DNA from: Alphaproteobacteria bacterium
Lineage (GTDB): Bacteria > Pseudomonadota > Alphaproteobacteria > Rhodobacterales > Rhodobacteraceae
Direction: 5' to 3'
DNA: 64,000 nt
Assembly: GCA_029289325.1 (NCBI GenBank)
Contig: JARFTV010000014.1
Span: 1 to 64,000 of the forward strand
Positions 8,421-17,908 of this stretch are shown piece by piece. Within the stretch, counting starts at the first letter, position 1; each line of letters begins with the position of its first letter. The position numbers and the translations under genes are program-made. The notes beneath the pieces are model-generated. The model ran no database searches and was not told the DNA's origin. It saw nothing but the letters and a program-made list of their open reading frames with translations.

Positions 8421-10048
8421 CCGGTGACCCCGACCCGGCAGCGCCCGGCAATGTCCAATGTCGCGTCGCGCGCCGTCGTCGTCACGTCCAGCATCCCCAG
8501 CACGGTCGAGAACATGTTGTCGTGGCTCAAGGCTTCACCCGTCGCAGCAGCCATGCATCCGGCGTCAAGGGCAAGACTGGCACGGAACCGCTCGGACATC
8601 CAGAGCACCATCGGCACCCGGGTCTGGTACTCCGGCGCCATGAATTCGGGCGCGCCGTGGAGGTAAAGCCCGCCCTCCCCCAGACTTTCGCCATGGTCCG
8701 AGACGTAGAACAGCGCCGGGATCACCCGCCGCTCGGCCTCCAGCAGGTCAATGGTCTCGGCCAGGAAACGGTCTGTGTAGCGGATCGTGTCGTCATAGGC
8801 ATTCACGATTTCCGCGGTCGAACAATCGGTCAGCTCGGGCGTATGGCAGGCGGGCTGGAACGCCTCGTCCTCGGCCGGGTAACGCAGCCAGTAGCTGGGA
8901 CCGTGGCTACCGATCTGGTGCAGCACGATGACGGTGTTCGCGGTGATCCTCGCCGCCTTCTCCCGCAGGGCGTTCAGGAAAACCCCGTCGACACACTCCG
9001 GCTGGCAGAACTCTGCCCCATCCGCCGCCGTCATGCTGCGGTTGGATACGCGGTCGGCGATGTTCTTGTGGCCGGTATTGTTGTCCCACCATTCGACCTC
9101 GAACCCGGCATGGGTCAGCACGTCGAGCAGGTTCTCGTGGCCGAGGCCGCCGTCATAGGAATAGTCCGCCTTGGTGAGGGGCGAGAACATGCAGGGCAGC
9201 GAGGTCGCCGTCGCCGTCCCGCAGCTCGAGACATTCGGGTAGTAAAGGATATCCCGCTGCGCCAGCCTGGGGTTGGTATTGCGTTCATAGCCCCCCAGCG
9301 ACCAGTCCTGCGCCCGCGCGGTTTCCCCCGCGACGATGACCATCAGCACGGGCCTCTCGGCCGCCCCCAGATGCGGCCCCGGTCTGGCATCCTGCCCCGT
9401 CGGCTCCAGCACGATCCGGGCCGTCCCGACCATCATCTTCGCATAGCGCAGCGAAGCCGCCAGCGGGGCCAAGGGCTGCACCGCGCCCATCAGCTCCTTG
9501 TCGGCGCGCAGGACGGTGGAATAGGCCCGCAGGTTGGTGAAAAGCAGCCCCACCACCAAAGCCGCCGCCCCGGTCGTGACCAGCGCCCAAAGCCCCAGGT
9601 CGCGCCAGGGCGTCCGCCGCCGGATCCGCACCGACAGGACCAACACCGCGGGCAAGAGACCATACAGAGCGACATGGAACAGGAATTGCCCGGTGATCAG
9701 ATGGCGTGACTCGGCAAGGGTCGTCGTCATCGCGTTCTGGATCATCTCGCGGTCGATCACCACGCCCAGACCCTCGACATAATACGAACTGACCCCCGCG
9801 AGGATGACCAGCCCCGCCAGCACCGGCTTCTGCAGCCGCCGCACGGCCAGAAGTTGCACCACCAGCAGCAGCAGCGCCCAGACCGCTCCGGCAAAGACCA
9901 GCGCGGTCACGGTCCGGCCCTGGAAAATGCGGAAGAGATGCCCCCAGAAGGTCGCGTTGCACAGCGCCAGAAGGTAGGTCGTCACCAGCAGGTTCAGGGC
10001 AAGGGCGGAAAGGTCGGGGCGACGCCCCGCAAGCGAAGGAATGGTCAT
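8417..10048 (-). CDS. eptA: lipid A phosphoethanolamine transferase (EptA-like sulfatase-fold protein)
   Basis: N-terminal TM helices; VIVAGETARAQDWSLGGYERNTNPRL...SCGTATATSLPCMFS...YVSDHGESLGEGGLYLHG; ATGA overlap with dgkA. Confidence 0.92.
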   Translation of the reverse strand: MTIPSLAGRRPDLSALALNLLVTTYLLALCNATFWGHLFRIFQGRTVTALVFAGAVWALLLLVVQLLAVRRLQKPVLAGLVILAGVSSYYVEGLGVVIDREMIQNAMTTTLAESRHLITGQFLFHVALYGLLPAVLVLSVRIRRRTPWRDLGLWALVTTGAAALVVGLLFTNLRAYSTVLRADKELMGAVQPLAPLAASLRYAKMMVGTARIVLEPTGQDARPGPHLGAAERPVLMVIVAGETARAQDWSLGGYERNTNPRLAQRDILYYPNVSSCGTATATSLPCMFSPLTKADYSYDGGLGHENLLDVLTHAGFEVEWWDNNTGHKNIADRVSNRSMTAADGAEFCQPECVDGVFLNALREKAARITANTVIVLHQIGSHGPSYWLRYPAEDEAFQPACHTPELTDCSTAEIVNAYDDTIRYTDRFLAETIDLLEAERRVIPALFYVSDHGESLGEGGLYLHGAPEFMAPEYQTRVPMVLWMSERFRASLALDAGCMAAATGEALSHDNMFSTVLGMLDVTTTARDATLDIAGRCRVGVTG

Positions 10049-10165
10049 GGAAGGGTCCCGGGACGCGAATGGCCGTGTCGTGGCCTCGCGCCCGATCTAA
10101 CCCCTGCCGCAGCCTCTGGCTGTAAGCGGGCGCTTAATTCCGCCCGGATCAGCCGCGGCGGGCGG

Positions 10166-10621
10166 TCAGGTGATGCTTTCCAGCCGTTCCTTCGACATGT
10201 CGCCCGGCACGATGGTGATCGGGATCGGCAGACTGCCCGAGGTGCGCGACAGCGCCGTCACCAGCGGCCCCGGCCCCGACTTTTCCGTGCCCGCGCCCAG
10301 CACCAGCACGCTGATCTTCGGATCGTCCTTCACCTGCGCCAGGATCTCGGCCACCGGATCGCCCTCGCGGATCACCAGCTCGGGGTTCACCCCCTGCTTG
10401 TCGCGCATCCATTTGGCAAAGACCTCGAAATGCGCCTCGATCCGTTCGCGCGCCTCGGCCCGCATCAGATCGGCCACGCCCACCCAGGTCTGGAACTCGT
10501 CCGGCGAGACGATCGACAGGATGGTCACCCCACCCCCGGTATGCGAGGCGCGCAGCGCCGCATAGCGCATAGCGTTCAGACATTCGCGGCTGTCGTCCAG
10601 CACGACCAGGAATTTCCGCAT
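10166..10621 (-). CDS. universal stress protein family protein
   Basis: MRKFLVVLDDSRECLNAMRYAALRASHTGGGVTILSIV; start at internal ATG. Confidence 0.83.
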   Translation of the reverse strand: MRKFLVVLDDSRECLNAMRYAALRASHTGGGVTILSIVSPDEFQTWVGVADLMRAEARERIEAHFEVFAKWMRDKQGVNPELVIREGDPVAEILAQVKDDPKISVLVLGAGTEKSGPGPLVTALSRTSGSLPIPITIVPGDMSKERLESIT

Positions 10622-10675
10622 CTTCTCCCCCTTGGCCGGCGGATCATGCCCTTTCCCGGCGGGAAAAGGCAAGCC

Positions 10676-11986
10676 TCAGCCGCTGGTCGCCAGGGCGGAA
10701 ACCCTGGGATACAGCCGCCACAACGTCAGCGTCCGCGTCGCGTTCAGCACCATGAGCCCCGCCCAAAGCCCGTGATTGTCCGCCATCGGCACCAGCACCG
10801 CCAGCGCCACGGCATAGACCGCGACCGAGGCGAGCATGGCCCGCAGCATGTCCCCGGTCAGCATCGCGCCGATGAAGATGCCGTCATAGATCCAGGCCAC
10901 GATCCCGATCACCGGCGCGGCGATCAGCCAGGGCAGGTACTCCCGCGCGGCTTCCCGCACCTCGGGCGAGGTGGTGAGGAGGTCGATGATCCACGGCCCC
11001 GTCAGTGCAAAGATCACCGCCAGCCCGATGGCGCCGATCACGCCCAGCTGCATGCAGATGCGCGACGCCGCCCGGATCTGGCGGGCCGACTTCGCCCCCA
11101 CCGCCTGCCCGACCAGCGCCTCGGCGGCAAAGGCGAAGCCGTCCAGCGCATAGGCCGTGACCTCCAGAAACTGCATCAACACCTGGTTCGCGGCCAGCGT
11201 CACATCGCCGAAGCGCGCGCCCAGAAAGACAAAGCTGGTGAACGAAAGCTGCAACAGGACCGTCCGCCCCATGATGTCGCGGCTTGCGGTGAACATCCGC
11301 CGCAAGGCCACGCGGTTGCGCAGCCGCGCCACGGCCTCGCGGAACCCCCGGCCAAAGGCATCCCGCGCCAGAAACAGCGCCAGCAGCAGCCCCGACCACT
11401 CGGCGATCAGGGTGGCCGAAGCCACCCCGGCCACGCCCCAGCCAAGCCCAAGCACGAACCACAGGTCCAGCGCCACATTCGCCCCGTTCTGCCAGACCTG
11501 CAGGACAAGGACGCCCCGCGTCCGCCCCAGCCCGATCAGCCAGCCGTTCAGCGCATAAAGCGCGATCGTCGCGGGCGCGCCCCAGATGCGGATCGCCAGA
11601 TACTGCCCCGCCAGCCGCTCCACCGCCTCGCTGGCCGGAGCGACCGCGAAGGCTGCCGCGAACAGGACAACCTGCACCGAGACCAGCACCAGCCCCGCCA
11701 CCGCCCCCACGATCAACGCGCGCAGCAGGACCGCCGACCGCTCCGCCGCGTCCCCCGCGCCCTCGGCCTGCGCGGCAAGACCCGAGGTCGACATCCGCAG
11801 GAACCCGAAGGCCCAGTAAAGCGTGGCAAGGATCACTGCCCCGATCCCCACCGCCCCAAGGCTCGCCGGATCACCCAGCTGGCCTATGACGGCCGTATCG
11901 ACTGCCCCCAGAAGGGGCACCGTCGCATTGGACAGCACGATGGGCGCCGCGATCCGCAGCACCCGGCCATGCGTGATCGCGGTCAC
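10676..11986 (-). CDS. MATE family efflux transporter (DinF-like)
   Basis: RIAAPIVLSNATVPLLGAVDTAVIGQLGDPASLGAVGIG typical MATE N-terminus. Confidence 0.92.
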   Translation of the reverse strand: MTAITHGRVLRIAAPIVLSNATVPLLGAVDTAVIGQLGDPASLGAVGIGAVILATLYWAFGFLRMSTSGLAAQAEGAGDAAERSAVLLRALIVGAVAGLVLVSVQVVLFAAAFAVAPASEAVERLAGQYLAIRIWGAPATIALYALNGWLIGLGRTRGVLVLQVWQNGANVALDLWFVLGLGWGVAGVASATLIAEWSGLLLALFLARDAFGRGFREAVARLRNRVALRRMFTASRDIMGRTVLLQLSFTSFVFLGARFGDVTLAANQVLMQFLEVTAYALDGFAFAAEALVGQAVGAKSARQIRAASRICMQLGVIGAIGLAVIFALTGPWIIDLLTTSPEVREAAREYLPWLIAAPVIGIVAWIYDGIFIGAMLTGDMLRAMLASVAVYAVALAVLVPMADNHGLWAGLMVLNATRTLTLWRLYPRVSALATSG

Positions 11987-12477
11987 TTCTGCGGCTCGGA
12001 GGGCGGCATCAGGAAATGCCCGGTCGCCTGTGCGAACAACCGCGCGCGATTATCCTGCCAGGCCTCGACATGCACGCTGGCATAGCGCCGGCCGGATCGG
12101 TTGACCCGGGCCCGCGCATAGGCGTCGCGCGGCAAGCCCGGCCGCAGGTAATCCACCGTGAAGTCGATCGTCTTCGGCAGCCGCAACTGCCCCTCGGGCA
12201 AGGAGCCCTGCGCCTCGACCCCGTCCCAGAGGGTGGACCACGACAGTTCGATCATCGCGGCGATCTCCAGGAACCCGGCCGTGGCCCCGCCGTGCAGCGC
12301 GGGCAGCATCGGGTTGCCGATCAGGCTGTCGTGATAGGGCAGCACCGCGGTCAGCTCATCCCCCCGGCGGTCGAACTGGATGCCCAGAAAGCCGATATAG
12401 GGCACCGCATCGACCAGGGCGCGCAGCAGACCCTCGCGCCGCTGCTTGATGACATGCACAGGCTCCGGCCGCTTCAT
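11983..12477 (-). CDS. PaaI-family hotdog thioesterase
   Basis: [21 protein letters not shown]...[40 protein letters not shown]. Confidence 0.85.
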   Translation of the reverse strand: MKRPEPVHVIKQRREGLLRALVDAVPYIGFLGIQFDRRGDELTAVLPYHDSLIGNPMLPALHGGATAGFLEIAAMIELSWSTLWDGVEAQGSLPEGQLRLPKTIDFTVDYLRPGLPRDAYARARVNRSGRRYASVHVEAWQDNRARLFAQATGHFLMPPSEPQK

Positions 12478-12902
12478 GCCGCGCCCCGTTCCACCGTGAA
12501 GGCGCCGGTCGCCATCGCCACCGGCCGGCCCTCGTCCTCATCCGTGGCGACGGCCCGAACAAAGGCGACCGTGCGGGTGACATGGTGGCACTCGGCCCGG
12601 CAGCGCAGCCTCTGGCCGGGGGTCGCCGGGCGCATGTAATCGATCCGCAGATCCAGCGTCGCCGTGGAAAACCCCGCCTGCGGATGACACATCACCGCCG
12701 TGCCCGAGGCAGTGTCCATCAGCGCGCTCACCGCCCCGCCATGGATAACCCCGGTCAGCGGGTCCCCCACCAGCCGCGCGTCATAGGGCATCGACAGGAC
12801 CGCCCACCCCTCGCCCAGCTCCTCCAGCACCATGCCAAGGGCCTTGCTGTGCGGCAGCGCCTCGATGAACTGTCGGGCGATGGTCAATGTGTCGCGGGTC
12901 AT
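12474..12902 (-). CDS. PaaI-family hotdog thioesterase
   Basis: Internal ATG at 12902: [67 protein letters not shown]. Confidence 0.85.
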   Translation of the reverse strand: MTRDTLTIARQFIEALPHSKALGMVLEELGEGWAVLSMPYDARLVGDPLTGVIHGGAVSALMDTASGTAVMCHPQAGFSTATLDLRIDYMRPATPGQRLRCRAECHHVTRTVAFVRAVATDEDEGRPVAMATGAFTVERGAA

Positions 12903-13001
12903 GGCGCGATCAAACCGCCGCCCGACGGGGAACGCAAGCCCCAGCGTCACCGTTGCAAGGGACAGCACCTTGCGCCTAGGTTGCAGACGGGAGGAGAGCA
13001 C

Positions 13002-13385
13002 ATGACCGAAACCCGCCTCAGCTTCAAGGAAATGTGCGCCAAGTTCGATGTGACGCCGCGCACCCTGCGCTATTACGAATATATCGAGCTTCTGGCCCCC
13101 GAAAAGGAAGGCCGCGCCCGGTTCTACGGCCCGCGTGAGGTGGCGCGGATGAAGCTGATCCTCCGCGGCCGCCGCTTCGGCTTTTCGCTGGAAGAGATCC
13201 GGCAATGGCTGCTGATCTACGGCAAAAAGGGCGAACGCCCGCAGCTTCAAGCCTGGCTCGACCTCGCCGACCGGCAGCTCGGCGAACTGGACAAGCAGCG
13301 GGCCGAGCTTGATACCACCATCGCCGACCTGCGCGCCCTGCGCGAGACTGCGGTGGAAGAGCTGAACCGCCTGCCCGACCCCTGA
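13002..13385 (+). CDS. MerR family transcriptional regulator
   Basis: [65 protein letters not shown]. Confidence 0.9.
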   Translation: MTETRLSFKEMCAKFDVTPRTLRYYEYIELLAPEKEGRARFYGPREVARMKLILRGRRFGFSLEEIRQWLLIYGKKGERPQLQAWLDLADRQLGELDKQRAELDTTIADLRALRETAVEELNRLPDP

Positions 13386-13395
13386 CCCAAGGTGC

Positions 13396-13462
13396 GCGGA
13401 GTTTTCAAGAACTCCGCACCGGAAATCCTCGATTTCCGATCCGGTTTCTTCGAAGAAACCGG
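13396..13462 (+). repeat. triple-dyad intergenic element, copy B
   Basis: GCGGAGTTttcaagAACTCCGC (13396-13417), CGGAAATCctcGATTTCCG (13420-13438), CCGGTTTCTTCGAAGAAACCGG (13441-13462). Confidence 0.88.
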
Positions 13463-13466
13463 CCCC

Positions 13467-14621
13467 TCAGATCCCCGCCTCCAGCCGGTCCACCAGCCGG
13501 GCCAGCATCATCCGGCACAGCCCGATCTGCTCCACCGTCACGAATTCGTCCGGCTTGTGCCCCTGCGCCATCGACCCCGGCCCGCAGATCACCGTCGGCA
13601 CCCCGAGCCGCTGGTCGAACAGCCCGCCCTCGGTCCCATAGGCCACCTTGATCGTCCCGTTCGCCCCGGTCAGCCCCTTGACGAATTTCACCACCGCCGC
13701 ATCCGACGCCGTGCCAAGACCGGGATAGTCCCACAACCGCTCCACCCGGATCGCCGCCTCGGGGAACTCCGCCCGCAAGGGTGCGACGATCGCCTCGGCC
13801 TCCGCCTCCAGCCGCGCGATCAGGCCCGCCACATCCTCGCCCGCCAGCGCCCGGATCTCGAAATCCAGCACCGCGTGATTGGGCACGATATTGACCTGCA
13901 CGCCCCCCGACATCTTGCCCACATGAAGCGTGGTATATGGCACGTCGTAATCCCCGTCGCGCAGCCCCGTCGCGGCCACCTCGGCCTGCAACCGCCGAAC
14001 CGCGCCCAGGAAATCCGCCGCCAGATGCAGCGCGTTCAGCGCCAGCGGTGCCAGCGCCGAATGGCCCTCGCGCCCCATGCAGGTCGCCCGCAAGGCCACC
14101 TTGCCCTTGTGCCCGGTCGCCACCTGCATTCCCGTCGGCTCGCCGACGATGCAGAACCGAGGCCTCACCGGGGCCGCCTCCAGCAGGTCGATCAGACTGC
14201 GGACCCCCATGCAGCCCACTTCCTCGTCATAGGACAGCGCCAGATGCAGCGGCACCCGCAAGGGCCGCCGCGCCGCCAGCAGCATCGCCTCCACGGCACA
14301 GGCCACAAACCCCTTCATGTCCGCCGCGCCCCGCCCGTAATAGCGCCCGCCCTCCTCGGTCAGCGCGAACGGGGCCTTCGTCCAGGCCTGCCCCTCGACC
14401 GGCACCACATCGGTATGGCCCGACAGCATCACGCCCCCCAGACCCTCCGGTCCGGTCGAGGCGTAAAGGTTCGCCTTGCCCCCGCCCAAATCCGGCACCA
14501 GCGTGACCGCGATCCCCGCCGCCTCCAGCAGCTCCGTCACATAGGCCATCAGCGCCATGTTCGGCTTCGAACTCACCGTGTCGAAGGCCAGCAGCCGGCC
14601 GAGAATCTCGTGCATCGCCAT
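13467..14621 (-). CDS. argE: acetylornithine deacetylase (ArgE/M20 peptidase family)
   Basis: MLSGHTDVVPVEGQAW...GRGAADMKGFVACAVEA...LSYDEEVGCMGVRSL; M20 metal-binding motifs. Confidence 0.9.
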   Translation of the reverse strand: MAMHEILGRLLAFDTVSSKPNMALMAYVTELLEAAGIAVTLVPDLGGGKANLYASTGPEGLGGVMLSGHTDVVPVEGQAWTKAPFALTEEGGRYYGRGAADMKGFVACAVEAMLLAARRPLRVPLHLALSYDEEVGCMGVRSLIDLLEAAPVRPRFCIVGEPTGMQVATGHKGKVALRATCMGREGHSALAPLALNALHLAADFLGAVRRLQAEVAATGLRDGDYDVPYTTLHVGKMSGGVQVNIVPNHAVLDFEIRALAGEDVAGLIARLEAEAEAIVAPLRAEFPEAAIRVERLWDYPGLGTASDAAVVKFVKGLTGANGTIKVAYGTEGGLFDQRLGVPTVICGPGSMAQGHKPDEFVTVEQIGLCRMMLARLVDRLEAGI

Positions 14622-14731
14622 CTCCCTTTGCCCCCCTGCTAGCGCGAATCCGTCCGGCCGGGAAGCATGCCACCTTGCCCCCGCCCGGCGCTTTTGCGAC
14701 AGTCCCGGACCGATCCAGCCCCGGCCCCCAG

Positions 14732-15421
14732 ATGCTTGCTCGCACGCTCCTCGCCCCCGCCTGCCTGACAGCCGCCTGCCTCGGCGCGGCGCTTCACGCC
14801 GAGGCGCCGAACCTGTCCGCCGATCCGCAGGGGCGGCCGGGCAGCGTCGCGCAGCTGGTGCTGGCGCAACAGGCCTACCAGACCGCGCTGCGGCAGGGTG
14901 AGGTTCTGGCGCTCCTCTCCGCGATCCGCCTCGCGCGCGGGATAAGCCAGCGCCCGGCCACCGGCTGGACGCTGGAGACGCTGGGCAAAGTCCTGCCCGA
15001 CGCCCCGGCAGGGAAACCGGCCGCGCCCCAGCCCGGCGGAGAGACCGCCATGCTGATCGCCCGCAACCTCGCGGGCGAGGATCCGGACCTTCAGGATCTG
15101 GTCTATGCGCTCGACGCCCAGTTGCCCGGGACGCATCAGGACACCGCCCTCGTGGCCAGTTCCGATCTCGCCCCCGGCCAGACCGATGTCTGGACCCTGC
15201 CCCTCTTCGGCGAGGTTCTGGCCGAGATCGGCCTGATCGGCGATGGTGACGGCCCCCTGACCCTCACCGTCGCGGATGAAAGCGGAACGCCGCTCTGCAC
15301 CCGCCCCCCCGGCAGCCAGCCCCGGCTGTGCAGCCTGACCCCGGCCCGCAACGGCTTTTTCACCGTCGCGATCGGCAACGGGGGGACCACCGTCAACAGC
15401 TACCGGCTTCTGGCGAACTAG
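14732..15421 (+). CDS. secreted hypothetical protein with C-terminal PPC-like domain (tandem paralog 1)
   Basis: Signal peptide-like N-terminus; C-term GDGDGPLTLTVADESGTPLC...CSLTPARNGFFTVAIGNGGTTVNSYRLLAN. Confidence 0.7.
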   Translation: MLARTLLAPACLTAACLGAALHAEAPNLSADPQGRPGSVAQLVLAQQAYQTALRQGEVLALLSAIRLARGISQRPATGWTLETLGKVLPDAPAGKPAAPQPGGETAMLIARNLAGEDPDLQDLVYALDAQLPGTHQDTALVASSDLAPGQTDVWTLPLFGEVLAEIGLIGDGDGPLTLTVADESGTPLCTRPPGSQPRLCSLTPARNGFFTVAIGNGGTTVNSYRLLAN

Positions 15422-15520
15422 GCGATGGACGACCTTTGTCACAAGACCCCGCTTCTCAACGGGCCCCGGACCTGCAAGGACAAAGGCTGTGGCGGCCTGC
15501 TCCGGGCCAGAGGCGTGAAG

Positions 15521-16321
15521 ATGCAGCTCAGATCCCTCTCCCTCGCGCTTGGCACCACCGCGCTGGCTGTGCTCGGCCCGCCCGCCCATGCCCAGGACAG
15601 ATCCGGCCCGAACGTCGCCACCCCGACGGAATCCCCCACCCCCGGCGCCACCGCGACCATGGCGCTGGCGCATGAGCTCTACGCCACCGGCCTCGCCCAG
15701 GGGGACCCCGTGACCGTTCTGGCCGCCGCCAGACTCGCCGCCTCGGTCGATCTCGCCCCGACAAATCCCGCAACACTCAATCCGGAAAGGGTCACGCTCG
15801 ACCCGGACGCCTTCCGGATGACAGCCGCCCTCACCGCACCCGCCCCCCGGACGGACGAGGGCGCGATCCGCCCCGTCGCCAGGGCCAGCTTCCTTCCCGC
15901 CCTGACCCAGGACGAAGGCGCCGCCGACGCCCCGGCAAGCGTCGAGGCCATGTTCGCCAAGGCCACCGAACTCGCCGGAGACGACGAGGCCCTCCTTGAC
16001 CTCATCGAGGACGCAATAGCCGAAGGTCCAGGCGGGCGGATTGGCGGGGTGAAGTGGCTCTCGCAGCTGCCCGCGGGCCAGACCGAAGTCTGGGAAATCC
16101 CGTTCCATGGCAAATCCCATGCCGAACTGGCCATCCTTGGCGATGGCGACGCAAATCTCGACATGGTCGTCACGGACGAGAACGGGAATGTCCTATGCTC
16201 CGACCCAGGCTGGTCGGACAGGCTCTACTGCGACTGGACCCCGGCCTGGGATGGCTATTTCTACCTCACCGTGCAGAACCGCGGGACCGCGCGGAACAGC
16301 TATCACCTGCTGACCAACTGA
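15521..16321 (+). CDS. secreted hypothetical protein with C-terminal PPC-like domain (tandem paralog 2)
   Basis: MQLRSLSLALGTTALAVLGPPAHAQ signal peptide from internal ATG; C-term GDGDANLDMVVTDENGNVLC...CDWTPAWDGYFYLTVQNRGTARNSYHLLTN. Confidence 0.7.
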   Translation: MQLRSLSLALGTTALAVLGPPAHAQDRSGPNVATPTESPTPGATATMALAHELYATGLAQGDPVTVLAAARLAASVDLAPTNPATLNPERVTLDPDAFRMTAALTAPAPRTDEGAIRPVARASFLPALTQDEGAADAPASVEAMFAKATELAGDDEALLDLIEDAIAEGPGGRIGGVKWLSQLPAGQTEVWEIPFHGKSHAELAILGDGDANLDMVVTDENGNVLCSDPGWSDRLYCDWTPAWDGYFYLTVQNRGTARNSYHLLTN

Positions 16322-16400
16322 CCCTCACTGCGCGACCGTCCCGCCAAGAAAACCCCCCGGCAGAATGTCCGGGCGAGAGGGACAAATCGCCTTTCTCTTC

Positions 16401-16440
16401 TCCAAATATCCTCAGGGGGTTTGGGGGCAGAATGCCCCCA
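16401..16440. repeat. intergenic CAAATATCCTC motif followed by hairpin
   Basis: tCCAAATATCCTCAGGGGG then TGGGGGCA-gaa-TGCCCCCA (16422-16440), 8-bp perfect stem; resembles a string I recall as common in Rhodobacterales intergenic regions. Confidence 0.55.
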
Positions 16441-16537
16441 TTCCACCGAGGAAGCGGGCAGGAAGCCCGACGACGAGAGAAAGGACTTGCGTGAAACCCG
16501 CGCCTGATCTGCCGCCGCCCGAGCGTGGCTCAGGATG

Positions 16538-16565
16538 GTAGGGTGGGCGATACCGCCCACCCTAC
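16538..16565. repeat. GTAGGGTGGGCG-family hairpin, copy 2
   Basis: GTAGGGTGGGCG-atac-CGCCCACCCTAC, 12-bp perfect stem, followed by gcccgcgc. Confidence 0.9.
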
Positions 16566-16653
16566 GCCCGCGCAAAGTCCTGACGATTCGTTAATGCGCG
16601 CAGCCAAGTTCTTGAATCCAAAGGGCCGGGAAACCTGTCCACGCAGGACAGCC

Positions 16654-17844
16654 CTACCGCCGATCCGCCCACCAAAGGGCCCCCGCCCCCAGCAGCGCAA
16701 TCCCCACCCCAAGGACCGCCACCGTCCCATAGCCCGCCACCGCCGTCCCGACCGCGAAGCAGGCCGCGGCGATCACCTCTCCGGCCAGCCGTTGCACCGC
16801 CATCAGGCTCGCCCCCGTCCCCGGCCGCTCCGCCAGCAGGTCCTGCAGATAGGCGATCGGCACGGTCAGGATCACCGCGCCACCCACCGCCGCCGGCAGG
16901 ATCAAGAGCCACACCGTCCCGGACCCCGCCAGCACCGGCAACAGCAGGACATGCACCCCGTAAAGCGCCGATCCCCCCAGGATCAGCGCGGTCCGGTCCA
17001 CCCCCCGCATCAGCCGCGGCAAGAGCAGCATGAAGGGCACCTCCAGCCCCGCGACCAGCCCGAAGTACAGCGCCACATCCGCCGCCCCCCGCCCGATCTC
17101 CGCCACCATGACCAGCGACAGGGTCGCCACATAGACCGTGGCCGAGACATTGACCGCCCCCAGCGCCAGCACCCGCAGGGCCACCCTGGGATGCCCCATC
17201 TCGGCCAGCGCGGCCCGGAAACTCAGGCCGCTGGGCCGGTCCTGCCACTCCGTCGCCCCATCCCGCGGCCAAAGCCGCAGAAGGACCCCCAGCATCACCG
17301 CCGACAGGATCAGGCTGACCGGAAAGATCGCCGTCACCTCCACCCCCTGCCGGAACACCACCGCCCAGACCGGCAGCACCACGACGAAGGGCAGCGCGAA
17401 GAGAGCCCGGATCACCGCCATGATCCCGTCCCGCTCCTGCACCGGATGCCGCGCCGCGGCCATCCGGGCCAGGGCAAAGACCTGCCCGAAGGTCACCGCC
17501 CCCACGGGCAGAAGGACCGCCGCGGTCACCGCAAAGACCCAGGGCCCCGGCACCACGGTCATCAGCCCCGTCCCGGCCAGCAGCGCCAGCACGGCCGCCA
17601 GCGTCACCTGCCGCCGGTTCGCCGTCTGGTCCGCCCGGATCCCGCCGATGACCGAAGACACGACCGCAACCACAGACGACAGGGCCAGCAGCACCGCGAA
17701 GCCCCGGTTTCCGAACCCATAGGAATGGACTGCGAGAGTCGAGAAATAGGGCCCGAAGCTGCAGACGATCGCGCCCTGCAGGACCATGATCAGCCCGGCC
17801 GCGCGCAAGGAGGGATCGGTCAGACACAGGCGGGTGGCGGACAT
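16654..17844 (-). CDS. MFS transporter (sugar efflux-like)
   Basis: 12-TM-like hydrophobic pattern; LCLTDPSLRAAGLIMVLQGAIVCSFGPYFSTLAVHSYGFGNRGFAVLLALSSVVAV. Confidence 0.85.
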   Translation of the reverse strand: MSATRLCLTDPSLRAAGLIMVLQGAIVCSFGPYFSTLAVHSYGFGNRGFAVLLALSSVVAVVSSVIGGIRADQTANRRQVTLAAVLALLAGTGLMTVVPGPWVFAVTAAVLLPVGAVTFGQVFALARMAAARHPVQERDGIMAVIRALFALPFVVVLPVWAVVFRQGVEVTAIFPVSLILSAVMLGVLLRLWPRDGATEWQDRPSGLSFRAALAEMGHPRVALRVLALGAVNVSATVYVATLSLVMVAEIGRGAADVALYFGLVAGLEVPFMLLLPRLMRGVDRTALILGGSALYGVHVLLLPVLAGSGTVWLLILPAAVGGAVILTVPIAYLQDLLAERPGTGASLMAVQRLAGEVIAAACFAVGTAVAGYGTVAVLGVGIALLGAGALWWADRR

Positions 17845-17908
17845 GATGCCGAGGGCTATCCCGCCGCCCGGCCCCGCGCAAGGGCTCGCTCCCTTCGCGG
17901 CAGGATCG

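Noticed and set aside
9854-12085. 743-aa plus-strand ORF opposite eptA, usp and MATE genes
   Set aside because: Antisense shadow spanning several real genes and their boundaries.
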